Part shown: positions 1-8,356 of the stretch, one piece after another | Position numbering within the stretch: position 1 is the first letter of the stretch | Layout of the letters: each line of letters opens with the position of its first letter | Assembly (NCBI GenBank): GCA_023432565.1 | Contig: JAEYUL010000022.1 | Coordinates: forward strand, 1 to 35,478 | Length of the DNA stretch: 35,478 nucleotides | Origin: Actinomycetes bacterium | GTDB taxonomy: Bacteria > Actinomycetota > Actinomycetes > Actinomycetales > Cellulomonadaceae | Direction: 5' to 3' | The notes under the pieces: generated by a model | The model's input: only the letters and a program-made list of their open reading frames with translations | Databases searched by the model: none | What the model was told of the DNA's origin: nothing | Translations under genes and position numbers: made by a program

Positions 1-2728
1 CCATCGGCTGCGCCGCGAGGATCCCCGCGTAGAACGCCGCGGGGTGGTGCACCTTGAGCCACGCGCTCGCGTACACCAGGAACGCGAACGAGTACGCGTG
101 CGACTCGGGGAACCCGAAGTCGGCGAACGCCTTGAGCTTGTCGAAGATCTGCTCACCGACCTCACGTGAGATCCCGTGCGACGCCATGCCGGTCATGAGG
201 CGCTCCTTGAGCGCGAGCATCCGCTCGGTCGAGCGCTTGGACCCCATCGCCCGGCGCAGCTGGTCGGCCTCGGCGGGCGTGAAGTCCGCGACGTCGATGG
301 CCATCTGCATGAGCTGCTCCTGGAACAGCGGCACCCCGAGCGTCTTGCTCAACGAGGGCTCGAGCAGCGGGTGCAGGTAGGTCACCTTCTGGCGGCCGCG
401 CGCCCGCTCGATGTACGGGTGCACGGAGTTGCCCTGGATCGGGCCGGGGCGGATCAGGGCGACCTCGATGACGATGTCGTAGAACGTCCGGGGCCGCAGG
501 CGCGGCAGCGTGCCCATCTGCGCACGCGACTCGACCTGGAACACGCCCACCGTGTCCGCCGCGCTCAGCAGCTCGTAGACCAGCGGGTCGTCCTGCGGCA
601 GCGCGTGCAGGTCCAGGTCCGGCCCACCGTGCTCGCGCACGAAGTCGAACGCGATCCGCAGCGCGGTGAGCATGCCGAGACCCAGCAGGTCGAACTTGAC
701 CAGCCCGGCGTCGGCGCAGTCCTCCTTGTCCCACTGCAGCACCGTGCGGCCCGGCATGCGCGCCCACTCGACGGGGCAGACCTCGATCACCGGGCGGTCG
801 CACATGACCATGCCGCCCGAGTGGATCCCCAGGTGGCGCGGCAGTCGCAGGAACCGCTCCGCGAGGTCGATCACCTGCTCGGGGATCTCCCCCTCCGCGT
901 CGGCCGAGGGAGGCAGTCTCGTCGGGACCACGTCGTGCCCGTCGGCCGTGGCCAGTCCGGGGATCTCCTCACCCCTGCGTCCTCGCACCGGCGCCGCCGA
1001 CGAGCGCCACGAGGACCCGGACGACGAGGGCGCGGACGACGAGGACCCGACTCCCGGCGTGCCCGACACCCACTGTGCGCCGCGCGCCTCGGCGCGCAGC
1101 CGTCGGCCGGTGACCACCGGAGCCGGTCCCGCGTGCCCGGTGTGCGGACGCTCGTCGCGCGCGGTGGCGGTCGGCGGGCTCGTCAGGTCGCGCTCGGCCG
1201 GCGGCGCGGCGCGCAGGCTCCCCCAGCGCTCGACGGACTTCGCCCACGCATCCTGCTGGCCCGCGTCGTAGCCCAGCGCACGAGCCGCGTCGCGCACCGC
1301 CGAGCGAGGTCGGTAGGAGATCACGTTGGCCACCTGAGCGGCGTGCTCGCGGCCGTGCTTGGCGTAGACGTGCTGGATGACCTCCTCGCGCCGCGCGGAC
1401 TCGATGTCGACGTCGATGTCCGGCGGGCCGTCCCGCTCGGGAGCCAGGAAGCGCTCGAAGAGCAGGCCGTGGTGCACCGCGTCGACGGCCGTCACGCGCA
1501 GCGCGTAGCAGACCGCGGAGTTCGCGGCCGAGCCACGGCCCTGCGCCATGATCCCGTTCTCGCGGCAGAACCTGACCAGGTCGTAGACCACCAGGAAGTA
1601 CCCCGGGAAGCCGAGCTCCTCGATGACGCGCAGCTCGTGCTCGAGCTGCGCGTACGCCCCGGGCACGCGCTCGTGCTCGCGTGGCCCGTACAGCTCGAGC
1701 GCGCCCTGCCACACGAGCTCACGCAGCCACGTGGCCTCGGTGTGCCCCGGCGGCACCGGGTACGGGGGCAGCGACGGGGCGACGAGCGCCAGGTCGAACG
1801 CGCACTGCGCCGCGAGGTCCGCGGCGGTGGCCACCGCCTGGGGGTACCGCCGGTGCAGCCGCAGCATCTCCGTGGCCGAGCGCAGGTGCGCCCCCGGCCC
1901 CGCGGGCAGCCAGCCGTCGAGGTCCTGCAACGACGAACGAGCGCGCACCGCCGCGAGCGCGGCTGCCAGGTCGGCGTCGCGCGGGGTGGCCTGATGCGCG
2001 GCGGTGGTCGCCACCAGCGGCAGGCGGGCGTCGCGCGCGAGCGTGGCCAGCGCGTCGGCGCGCTCGTCGTCGTACGCGTCCCCCGCGGCCGTCAGCTCGA
2101 CCGCGACGTTGTCCCGCCCGAACAGCGCGACGAGCCGGTCGAGCTCGCGCGCCGCCGCGTCCATCCCTCCGGGCGCCACCGGGACGACCCCGGACGGGTC
2201 TCCTCCCGCGAGCGCACGCCGCACGGCGCCCTTGCGGCACCCCGTCAGCACGAGCCACTGCCCCGCGGCGGCCTGGGCCAGCGACTCCAGGTGGTACTCC
2301 GCGGCTCCTTTGCGCCCGGTGTCCAGGTGCCCCTGAGCGATGGCGCGGGACAGCGCCCGGTAGCCGTCCGGCCCCCGCGCGAGCACGAGCAGGTGCGTCG
2401 AGCGCGGGTCCGGGACCCCGGTCGGCTCGTCGAGCACCGGCGGTCCCGGCACCGCGGCGGGCTCACGGCCGTGCCGACGCCCGTCGGGTGCCGGCAGGTG
2501 CAGCTCGGCACCGAACACCGTGGCGACACCGACGCGACGCGCAGCCTCGGAGAACCGCACCACACCGTAGAGACCGTCGTGGTCGGTGAGCGCGAGCGCA
2601 CTCAGCCCGAGACGCGCGGCCTCGGCCGCCAGCTCCTCGGGCTGGCTGGCGCCGTCGAGAAAGCTGAACGCCGAGTGCGCGTGCAGCTCGGCGTACCGCG
2701 GTGCGCGCGACCGGTGCCGTTCAGTCAT
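1..2728 (-). CDS. dnaE2: Error-prone DNA polymerase DnaE2 (C-terminus beyond the left edge)
   Basis: C-family DNA polymerase that does the translesion synthesis of the SOS mutasome. About 909 residues are visible; relatives have roughly 1,050-1,100, so the C-terminal end is missing only because the window stops. The N-terminal PHP domain shows LHAHSAFSFLDG and LTDHDGLYG. The polymerase active site has PDIDVDIE (around 1401-1425), and further on come LGIHSGGMVM, QWDKEDC, FQVESRAQM and FGFPESHAYSF, all typical of DnaE2. The start ATG (2726-2728) overlaps the imuB stop by 8 bases, so translation is probably coupled. Oddity: between RWGSLR (about residue 507) and EIPEQV (residue 614) lies an insertion of roughly 108 residues rich in Ser, Gly, Ala and Pro; the M. 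tuberculosis protein, as I recall it, has about ten there. The reading frame is intact across it. Confidence 0.96.
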   Translation of the reverse strand, partial: MTERHRSRAPRYAELHAHSAFSFLDGASQPEELAAEAARLGLSALALTDHDGLYGVVRFSEAARRVGVATVFGAELHLPAPDGRRHGREPAAVPGPPVLDEPTGVPDPRSTHLLVLARGPDGYRALSRAIAQGHLDTGRKGAAEYHLESLAQAAAGQWLVLTGCRKGAVRRALAGGDPSGVVPVAPGGMDAAARELDRLVALFGRDNVAVELTAAGDAYDDERADALATLARDARLPLVATTAAHQATPRDADLAAALAAVRARSSLQDLDGWLPAGPGAHLRSATEMLRLHRRYPQAVATAADLAAQCAFDLALVAPSLPPYPVPPGHTEATWLRELVWQGALELYGPREHERVPGAYAQLEHELRVIEELGFPGYFLVVYDLVRFCRENGIMAQGRGSAANSAVCYALRVTAVDAVHHGLLFERFLAPERDGPPDIDVDIESARREEVIQHVYAKHGREHAAQVANVISYRPRSAVRDAARALGYDAGQQDAWAKSVERWGSLRAAPPAERDLTSPPTATARDERPHTGHAGPAPVVTGRRLRAEARGAQWVSGTPGVGSSSSAPSSSGSSWRSSAAPVRGRRGEEIPGLATADGHDVVPTRLPPSADAEGEIPEQVIDLAERFLRLPRHLGIHSGGMVMCDRPVIEVCPVEWARMPGRTVLQWDKEDCADAGLVKFDLLGLGMLTALRIAFDFVREHGGPDLDLHALPQDDPLVYELLSAADTVGVFQVESRAQMGTLPRLRPRTFYDIVIEVALIRPGPIQGNSVHPYIERARGRQKVTYLHPLLEPSLSKTLGVPLFQEQLMQMAIDVADFTPAEADQLRRAMGSKRSTERMLALKERLMTGMASHGISREVGEQIFDKLKAFADFGFPESHAYSFAFLVYASAWLKVHHPAAFYAGILAAQPM

Positions 2729-4418
2729 AGCGCGCCTCGCACGCCCACCCCGTCGAGGTCGCGGTGAGCAGTGCCGCGGGCTCGTCGGCGAACGTCATCT
2801 GCACGTGCCCACGCACCGCGGGTGGACCTGACGCGGACTGCGCCCACCAGCGGCTCGTGACCAGCCACGGCCCTGCCCACCCGCGCACCCGGGAGCGCCT
2901 GCCCGCACCCCACGCCACCCAGGCGGGCGGACCGCTGAGCCCCGACCGCACGTCGAGCACCACGGGTGAGCCGTCCTCGTCGAGCACCTGCACGGGCTCG
3001 GGCTCGGGCAGCACGGTGGCGGGCGCGGGCGGCGGCAGCCGGCCGGGCCACGGCCGGTCGAGCGGCCGCGGCGGCTCGCTCTGGTCCCCCCAGGGGCGCA
3101 GGTGCACCTGCTCCCGGACGTCGCGTCCGCCCTGCAACGTCGCGGTGAGCAGCCCGGGACCGCCGACGATGCTCTGCACGCGGTCCAGGGCGCGGTGCGC
3201 GCGAAGGTCGCCACCGGACGGCCCGCCCCACAACCGGCCCTGCTCGGTACCGGCGGGAGCGACGTCGAGCGCGGTGACGGACAGCCGGACGAGCGTGACC
3301 GGCGGCGTGTCCTCAGGGTGCAGGTCCCACTGCGAGACCTCGGCGTCGCCCCCCGCCCGGTCCGTGGTGGTCGGCGTTCGGCCGGCACGCGCGTCGAGCC
3401 GACGGGAGCGCGCGGTGGCCACGGCCGTGGTCGTGAGCCAGCTCTCGAGCTGCCAGCGGATGCGGTCGGTGATGCGGGCGGGCGACAAGCCGCCCCACCC
3501 ACCGAGATCGGTGCGCCACACGCGGACCAGGTCCGTGCCCTCGTCGGTGCGGGCCGCGATCTCGAGGCGCCCGCACGTCAGCCCGCGGGCGACGAGCATC
3601 GCGTGCAGGTCCTCGGCCAGGCGGCGGCCCGCGAAGGTCGCGGTGTCCACCCGGTCCACCGGCGGGTCCAGCTCGGTGCCCACCTCGAGGTCCGCCTCCG
3701 GCCGGCGTCGCACCGGCGGTCGTTCGTCGTCACCGCGGGCGAGCAGGTGCGCCCACGTCCCGAGCCTGCCGAACCTCGCGTGCACGTCCGCCGCCGGCAG
3801 CGCCGCGAGCTGGCCGAGCCGGCGCAGGCCCAACCGGTGCAGCAGGTCGACGAGCTCGTCGACCTGGCTCGCGGTCTCGTCCGTGAGTGCCGCGAAGGAG
3901 AGCTCGGTCATCGGCCGGGGGGCGAGGAACTGCGGTGAGGCCCCGGGCGGGACCTGCTCCCCGGTGCGGGCCGCCACGACGGCGGCGAGCAGCCCGTCGG
4001 CCGTCCCGACGGCGCACTCGTGCCCTGTGCCCTGCGCGACGGCCTCGACGAGCCGTTCGGCGAGCGCGTCCTCGGAGCCGTGGTACCGGCTGGCTCCGCC
4101 GGCAGGCAGCAGGAGCAGCCCCGGCCGGACGACCTCGAGCCCGGCCACCACGGTCTCGGCGGCCACGGCGACGGGTTCGAACATCCGCACGTCGCGCGCG
4201 TCGTCGGCCGGCAGCAGCTCCAGCTCGGGGCAGCACCCCTGAGCCTGACGCCTGCGCATCCCGCGGCGCACGCCCTCGACCCGGGCCAGCGCGTTGACCG
4301 TGCTCACACGCTGACCCGTGAGCACGGCTGCCGGCAGGTGCGCGGGGACCTCGAGTGCCGCGGCGGCCGCGACGACGGGCCAGTCGGGCACCCACAGGAC
4401 GGTGGTGCGCGTGCTCAT
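2721..4418 (-). CDS. imuB: ImuB, inactive Y-family polymerase and mutasome hub
   Basis: 565 residues. ImuB is a Y-family-like protein that does not polymerise; it binds the beta clamp and recruits ImuA' and DnaE2. The N-terminus reads LWVPDWPVVAAA where active Y-family enzymes carry the metal-binding D-x-D-x-F motif, so catalytic carboxylates are missing, as expected. The clamp-binding motif QGRLWG lies at residues 393-398 (3225-3242), matching the QLPLWG element of mycobacterial ImuB. A helix-hairpin-helix-like stretch (about 190-225) and the little-finger region (about 250-340) precede it; the C-terminal 170 residues are Pro-rich. The start is chosen at MSTRTTVLW because the ATG overlaps the imuA' stop by 4 bases (ATGA, 4415-4418). 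The stop overlaps dnaE2 by 8 bases. Confidence 0.95.
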   Translation of the reverse strand: MSTRTTVLWVPDWPVVAAAAALEVPAHLPAAVLTGQRVSTVNALARVEGVRRGMRRRQAQGCCPELELLPADDARDVRMFEPVAVAAETVVAGLEVVRPGLLLLPAGGASRYHGSEDALAERLVEAVAQGTGHECAVGTADGLLAAVVAARTGEQVPPGASPQFLAPRPMTELSFAALTDETASQVDELVDLLHRLGLRRLGQLAALPAADVHARFGRLGTWAHLLARGDDERPPVRRRPEADLEVGTELDPPVDRVDTATFAGRRLAEDLHAMLVARGLTCGRLEIAARTDEGTDLVRVWRTDLGGWGGLSPARITDRIRWQLESWLTTTAVATARSRRLDARAGRTPTTTDRAGGDAEVSQWDLHPEDTPPVTLVRLSVTALDVAPAGTEQGRLWGGPSGGDLRAHRALDRVQSIVGGPGLLTATLQGGRDVREQVHLRPWGDQSEPPRPLDRPWPGRLPPPAPATVLPEPEPVQVLDEDGSPVVLDVRSGLSGPPAWVAWGAGRRSRVRGWAGPWLVTSRWWAQSASGPPAVRGHVQMTFADEPAALLTATSTGWACEARYD

Positions 4419-5359
4419 CCGACGAGTCGCAGGTCGGGCCGGCCGACGCTCTCCGCACGCCCCGGGGCGGGCTGGCGGTGCGGATCCTGCGGGAGGCCGT
4501 CGGAGGGGGTCAGCGGCAGCGCGAGCACGAGCGACAAGGGCACCGCCGCGCTGCGCCGGCCGGTGCGTGCCACGCGCACCTGCTGCATGCGCAGACGCCC
4601 GCGGCCGGCCCCCACGCCGTGCCATCCCCCGTGGTCGCCGACGGGTTCCGCGCTCAGGACCACGTCCGCGCCGGGCCAGGCGACGGTCGGCAGCAGCGCC
4701 GCGCCACGCTCGCGCGCGCGTGCGGACAGACGACGCCGGTCGGCGTCGACGAGCGCGACCTGCGGCCCGACGACCACGGCGTCCATGCCGTCCACGAGCG
4801 CCCCGAGCACGGCGGCTGCGTCCGCCCCGGGCGACGGGACCACAGCCAGGCGGGTCAGGTCGACGCCCGCCTGCGCCGCGGCGAGCAGACCGAACGAGGG
4901 CTGACCCACGACCGCCACCCAGGCCCCGCCGGCGCTCGCCGCGGCGAGCAGCCCGACCGCGAGAGAGGTCGACCCCAGCACGGAGGTGGTCGCGCCGCGG
5001 CGCAGCCCGTCGGGAAGGAGCGGGGCCAGTGCGGGCGGGACCCGCAACGGGGGGCGCTCGGTGGTGAGCAGTGCCGTGGTCAGGACGTCCGGCCGAGGGA
5101 CTCGGAGCGTCTGCGGCACGGTCGCGTGGGCGGCGCCGAGCTCGGCGAGCGTGGCCTCCGGCGACGGGTGGACCTCGTGCGACGGCCTCGCCGTCCCGGG
5201 ACGACACCCGGCGTCAGGCGGTGCGGACGACGGCTGCTCCGCCGGTGCGTGCGCCGCGTGCAGGTGCACGCTGCGCGCGCCGGTGCGCAGCTCGGCGTGC
5301 GCCAGGGCGAGGCGAGCGCGGGCGACTCTCTCCTGCCGGGTCAGCACCTCGACCGCCAT
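4415..5359 (-). CDS. imuA': ImuA', RecA-like accessory protein of the mutasome
   Basis: 314 residues from ATG 5357-5359, preceded by AGGGA at a normal distance; a longer frame upstream would cross the LexA box and is not used. The core (about residues 115-245) resembles a RecA-type P-loop fold, but the Walker A region is degenerate (TTSVLGSTSLAVGLLAAA), as in the ImuA/SulA-like family. Its known role in mycobacteria is to join ImuB and DnaE2 in damage-induced mutagenesis. It is the first gene of the three-gene overlapping operon and lies about 90 bases downstream of a perfect LexA site, so DNA damage should induce the whole cassette. Identification rests on both context and sequence. Confidence 0.9.
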   Translation of the reverse strand: MAVEVLTRQERVARARLALAHAELRTGARSVHLHAAHAPAEQPSSAPPDAGCRPGTARPSHEVHPSPEATLAELGAAHATVPQTLRVPRPDVLTTALLTTERPPLRVPPALAPLLPDGLRRGATTSVLGSTSLAVGLLAAASAGGAWVAVVGQPSFGLLAAAQAGVDLTRLAVVPSPGADAAAVLGALVDGMDAVVVGPQVALVDADRRRLSARARERGAALLPTVAWPGADVVLSAEPVGDHGGWHGVGAGRGRLRMQQVRVARTGRRSAAVPLSLVLALPLTPSDGLPQDPHRQPAPGRAESVGRPDLRLVG

Positions 5360-5449
5360 GACCGTCCCTGTGCTCGTGCCTGCCGCGGGCGCCCTCGTCA
5401 CGCACGTCTGCGCACGTCGTCGAGCAGAGGTCGACGAAGACGATCCCGT

Positions 5450-5465
5450 TCGAACGCATGTTCGA
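5450..5465 (-). promoter_or_regulatory. LexA (SOS) box of imuA'-imuB-dnaE2
   Basis: TCGAACGCATGTTCGA is a perfect match to the actinobacterial LexA operator TCGAAC-N4-GTTCGA. It lies 90 bases before the imuA' start. No convincing -35/-10 pair was found around it. The only gene downstream on the plus strand, the ArsR-type regulator, starts 165 bases away behind its own operator, so the box most likely serves the mutasome operon alone. Confidence 0.93.
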
Positions 5466-5586
5466 TCACTCAAGTACACGCCGCACGGCGCGTCACTGTC
5501 AACTCCGCCGGTGCCCCCGCGGACCGCGGACCTCCACCGGGACCTGTGACCCAGGGGACGCCTCACGCAGCGCTATGGTTTGACGA

Positions 5587-5604
5587 CTTGATCAATCCAT
5601 CAAG
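5587..5604 (+). promoter_or_regulatory. Palindromic operator ahead of arsR-sulP
   Basis: CTTGAT-CAATCC-ATCAAG is a perfect 6-base inverted repeat with a 6-base spacer, notably AT-rich for this genome. It begins two bases after a TTGACG (5580-5585) that could be a -35 element, and ends 26 bases before the GTG of the ArsR-family gene. Its size and place fit an autorepression site for a winged-helix dimer. That the neighbouring ArsR protein binds it is inference. Confidence 0.7.
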
Positions 5605-5630
5605 ACTCTGCACTCCCTGCCGGAGACCCC

Positions 5631-5975
5631 GTGCCGCTGCGCGCCCACGGCCTCGACCGCCCCCTCGCGGACGTCAAGGCCGACCTGTTCAAGGCTCTCG
5701 CCCACCCCGTGCGCGTACGCACCCTGGAGCTGCTCGTCGAGCGTGACCGCCAGGTCGCCGAGCTGCTCGTCGAGCTCGACCTCGAGGCGTCGCACCTGTC
5801 GCAGCACCTCGGCGTGCTGCGCCGTGCCGGGGTCGTCACCGCGCACCGCACCGGCAACGCGGTGCACTACGCCCTCGCGCTGCCCGCCGTGGCCGACATG
5901 CTCGCCGCCGCGCGGGCCGTGCTCGTCGACGCCGCCGCCCGGCGCCACGGGCTCCTCACGGACGCCGACTCGTGA
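5631..5975 (+). CDS. ArsR-family winged-helix regulator
   Basis: 114 residues. GTG start with CGGAG (5621-5625) ahead of it. The HTH_5 fold is clear: FKALAHPVRVRTLELL forms the first helices, QVAELLVELDLEASHLSQHLG contains the recognition helix, and AGVVTAHRTGNAVHYAL is the wing. There is no cysteine in the protein and no recognisable metal site at the usual alpha-3 or alpha-5 positions, so it is unlikely to sense arsenite, cadmium or zinc in the classical way. Its last four bases (GTGA, 5972-5975) overlap the SulP start, and a palindrome lies just upstream, so it probably represses its own operon in response to an unknown signal linked to the transporter. Confidence 0.88.
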   Translation: MPLRAHGLDRPLADVKADLFKALAHPVRVRTLELLVERDRQVAELLVELDLEASHLSQHLGVLRRAGVVTAHRTGNAVHYALALPAVADMLAAARAVLVDAAARRHGLLTDADS

Positions 5976-7729
5976 GCGACCGGGCGCCGATGCCCGACGT
6001 CACCTTCGGACAGGCGTACCCCGGCGCTCTCCTCGTCGCAGCACGCCGCCGCGTGACCGCCCTGGCGCCGCACCGCGACGACTACGCGGGAGCCTCCCGG
6101 TCCTGGCGCCGTGACCTGCTCGCGGGGCTCACGGTCGCGATCGTCGCACTGCCCCTCGCCCTCGGCTTCGGGGTCTCCTCGGGCCTCGGCGCGGCAGCGG
6201 GACTCGTGACGGCCGTCGTCGCGGGCACCGTCGCGGCGCTCCTCGGCGGGTCGCACCTGCAGGTCAGCGGGCCGACGGGCGCGATGACGGTCGTCCTGCT
6301 CCCGGTCGTCGCACGGTTCGGCCCGGAGTCGGTCCCGGTCGTGGCGATCATGGCCGGCGGCATCGTCGTGCTCGCGGGCGTGCTCGGGCTGGGCAGGCTC
6401 GTCGCCTACATCCCGTGGCCGGTCGTCGAGGGGTTCACCGTCGGCATCGGTGTCGTGATCGCGCTGCAGCAGGTCCCGCTCGCGCTGGACACGCCCGCCG
6501 CCGCGGGCACGAACGCCGCGGTCGTCGCCGTGCAGACCATCGGCGCGGTCGACTGGGCCGCGGCGGTGGCGCCGCTCGGGCTCGTCGCCGTGTCCGTCGT
6601 CCTCATGGTCGTCCTGCCTCGTGTCCGCCGCGGGCTGCCCGCCTCTCTCGTCGCCGTCGTGGCCGCCACTCTCGTCGCCGAGCTCGCGGACCTGGACGTC
6701 GACCGGATCGGGGCCCTGCCCAGCGCGCTGCCGGCACCGCACCTGCCGGTCGTGGACGCCCAGACGACGAGCGCGCTGTTCTCGTCCGCGCTCGCCGTCG
6801 CCGCGCTCGCGGCGCTGGAGTCGCTGCTGTCGGCGCACGTCGCCGACGGCATGGCCGACGACCTGCCGCGCACCAAGCCCAACCGCGAGCTCGTCGGGCA
6901 GGGCCTGGCGAACGTGTGCTCGGGCTTGTTCGGCGGGCTGCCCGCGACCGGCGCGATCGCCCGCACCGCCGTGAACGTGCGCTCCGGGGCGCGGACCCGG
7001 CTCGCGGCGCTGAGCCACGCGGTGATCCTCGCAGGCGTCGTGTACGTCGCCGCGCCCTGGGTCGGCCGCATCCCCCTCGCGGCGCTCGCCGCGGTGCTGC
7101 TCGTCACCGCCGCGCGCATGGTCGACGTCTCCACCGCGGTCGCGATCTGCCGCTCGGGGCGCTCGGGTGCGGCGGTCTTCGCCACGACCCTGGCCGTGAC
7201 CGTCGCGTTCGACCTGGTGCTCGCGGTCGAGGTCGGCGTGGCCGTGGCGGCGGTCCTGGCCCTGCGCGCGGTGGCACGCGCGAGCGGCCTGCACCGCGAG
7301 GACGCGCCCGACGAGGTGCTGCCTGCCGACGAGGAGCACGCGCTGCTGCACGAGCACATCGCGGTCTACCGCATCGACGGGGCCCTGTTCTTCGCCGACG
7401 TGCGACGCTTCCTCGACGAGCTCGCGCTGGTCACCGACGTGCGTGTGGTGGTGCTGCGCCTGTCGAGCGTGACCATGCTGGACACCAGCGGCGCGCACGC
7501 GCTCGCGCAGATCGTCGCCGACCTGCAGCACCGCGGGATCGTCGTCCTGCTCAAGGGCCTGCGCCCGCAGCACCGCCGTGTCGTGGAGTCGGTCGGCGTG
7601 CTCGACGCGCTCGCGCACGAGCGGCACCTCTTCGACGACCTCGGCACGGCGCTCGAGCACGCTCGCTCGCACGTGCGCCGCGACCGGGCCACGATGGACG
7701 CGGCCGCGCTCACGCGGCACCCGCACTGA
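5972..7729 (+). CDS. SulP-family anion transporter with STAS domain
   Basis: 585 residues. SulP (SLC26-like) proteins carry sulfate, bicarbonate or other anions across the membrane. After about 45 cytoplasmic residues come some 10-14 hydrophobic segments, including the family signature region LPLALGFGVSSGLG near residue 65 and the conserved stretch HLQVSGPTGAMTV near residue 95. NVCSGLFGGLPATGAIART (about 314-332) is another hallmark. The C-terminal STAS domain (about 450-560) has LDTSG around residue 504. The GTG start overlaps the arsR stop. The substrate cannot be read from sequence: no carbonic anhydrase or sulfur-assimilation gene is adjacent, so sulfate and bicarbonate are both open. 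Confidence 0.92.
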   Translation: MSDRAPMPDVTFGQAYPGALLVAARRRVTALAPHRDDYAGASRSWRRDLLAGLTVAIVALPLALGFGVSSGLGAAAGLVTAVVAGTVAALLGGSHLQVSGPTGAMTVVLLPVVARFGPESVPVVAIMAGGIVVLAGVLGLGRLVAYIPWPVVEGFTVGIGVVIALQQVPLALDTPAAAGTNAAVVAVQTIGAVDWAAAVAPLGLVAVSVVLMVVLPRVRRGLPASLVAVVAATLVAELADLDVDRIGALPSALPAPHLPVVDAQTTSALFSSALAVAALAALESLLSAHVADGMADDLPRTKPNRELVGQGLANVCSGLFGGLPATGAIARTAVNVRSGARTRLAALSHAVILAGVVYVAAPWVGRIPLAALAAVLLVTAARMVDVSTAVAICRSGRSGAAVFATTLAVTVAFDLVLAVEVGVAVAAVLALRAVARASGLHREDAPDEVLPADEEHALLHEHIAVYRIDGALFFADVRRFLDELALVTDVRVVVLRLSSVTMLDTSGAHALAQIVADLQHRGIVVLLKGLRPQHRRVVESVGVLDALAHERHLFDDLGTALEHARSHVRRDRATMDAAALTRHPH

Positions 7730-7745
7730 CGACCTCGGAGGAGCC

Positions 7746-8285
7746 GTGCCCTCGATCAGCCGTCCCGTCGCACCGGACCCGTACGACCTGCTTCCCGCAG
7801 TGCCACCCCTGGTCGTCACGAGCGACGACTGGATCCACGGCGAGCGCGTCCCGGACGTGCACACGAACACCGACGTCGGCCGCAACGTCTCCCCCCACGT
7901 GTCCTGGTCCGGCGCACCCGAGGGCACGCGCGGGTTCGCCGTGAGCGTGTTCGACCCCGACGCACCAGGCGTCGCGGGGTGGTTCCACTGGACCGTCCTC
8001 GGGCTCGACGCCTCGATCTCCTCTCTGGTCACGGGCGTGGGCACGCCCGACGGCGCCGCACTGCCCGCCGGCGCGTTCCAGCTCCGCAACGACGACGGCG
8101 CGGTCGGCTACATCGGCTGCGCGCCGCCCCCCGGTGACCAGGTGCACCGCTACCACCTCGCCGTGCACGCGCTGGACACGGACGACCTCGGACTGACGGC
8201 CGACACCCCGCCCGGTGCGGCGAGCTGCGCGCTGGTCTTCCACACGCTCGCGCGCGGCGTCCTGGTCGGCACGTACCAGCGCTGA
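7746..8285 (+). CDS. PEBP / YbhB-YbcL family protein
   Basis: 179 residues from GTG 7746, behind GGAGGAG (7737-7743), 16 bases after the sulP stop, so it is probably the third gene of the arsR operon. Family marks are VFDPDAPGVAGWFHWTVLGLD, which holds the ligand-pocket DPDAP and the H-W segment, and GYIGCAPPPGDQVHRYHLAVHAL, the second pocket motif. No signal peptide is visible, so it is cytoplasmic. Bacterial members of this phosphatidylethanolamine-binding-protein family are structurally well known but their role is mostly unclear. A short perfect hairpin (GTCCCG/CGGGAC, 8323-8337) follows it and may separate it from the next promoter. Confidence 0.9.
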   Translation: MPSISRPVAPDPYDLLPAVPPLVVTSDDWIHGERVPDVHTNTDVGRNVSPHVSWSGAPEGTRGFAVSVFDPDAPGVAGWFHWTVLGLDASISSLVTGVGTPDGAALPAGAFQLRNDDGAVGYIGCAPPPGDQVHRYHLAVHALDTDDLGLTADTPPGAASCALVFHTLARGVLVGTYQR

Positions 8286-8344
8286 CGCCTCGCTCGCCCG
8301 TCCGGGCACCGAGACCGAGCCGGTCCCGCCGCGGGACGCGTCGG

Positions 8345-8350
8345 TACGCT
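8345..8350 (+). promoter_or_regulatory. Putative -10 of a leaderless promoter (YbaK gene)
   Basis: TACGCT fits TANNNT and is separated by exactly 6 bases from the GTG at 8357. There is no Shine-Dalgarno sequence, so transcription probably starts at or next to the start codon. No -35 element is clear. Confidence 0.5.
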
Positions 8351-8356
8351 GCATGC

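Noticed and set aside
895..1222. Possible frameshift in dnaE2
   Set aside because: Translation stays in one frame and matches the family on both sides, so this is an insertion.
176..2767. Very long open frame on the plus strand opposite dnaE2, and many others like it across the window
   Set aside because: In such GC-rich DNA, stop codons are rare in shadow frames. The encoded peptides are Arg/Ala/Pro-rich without family motifs, while the opposite strand holds clear genes.
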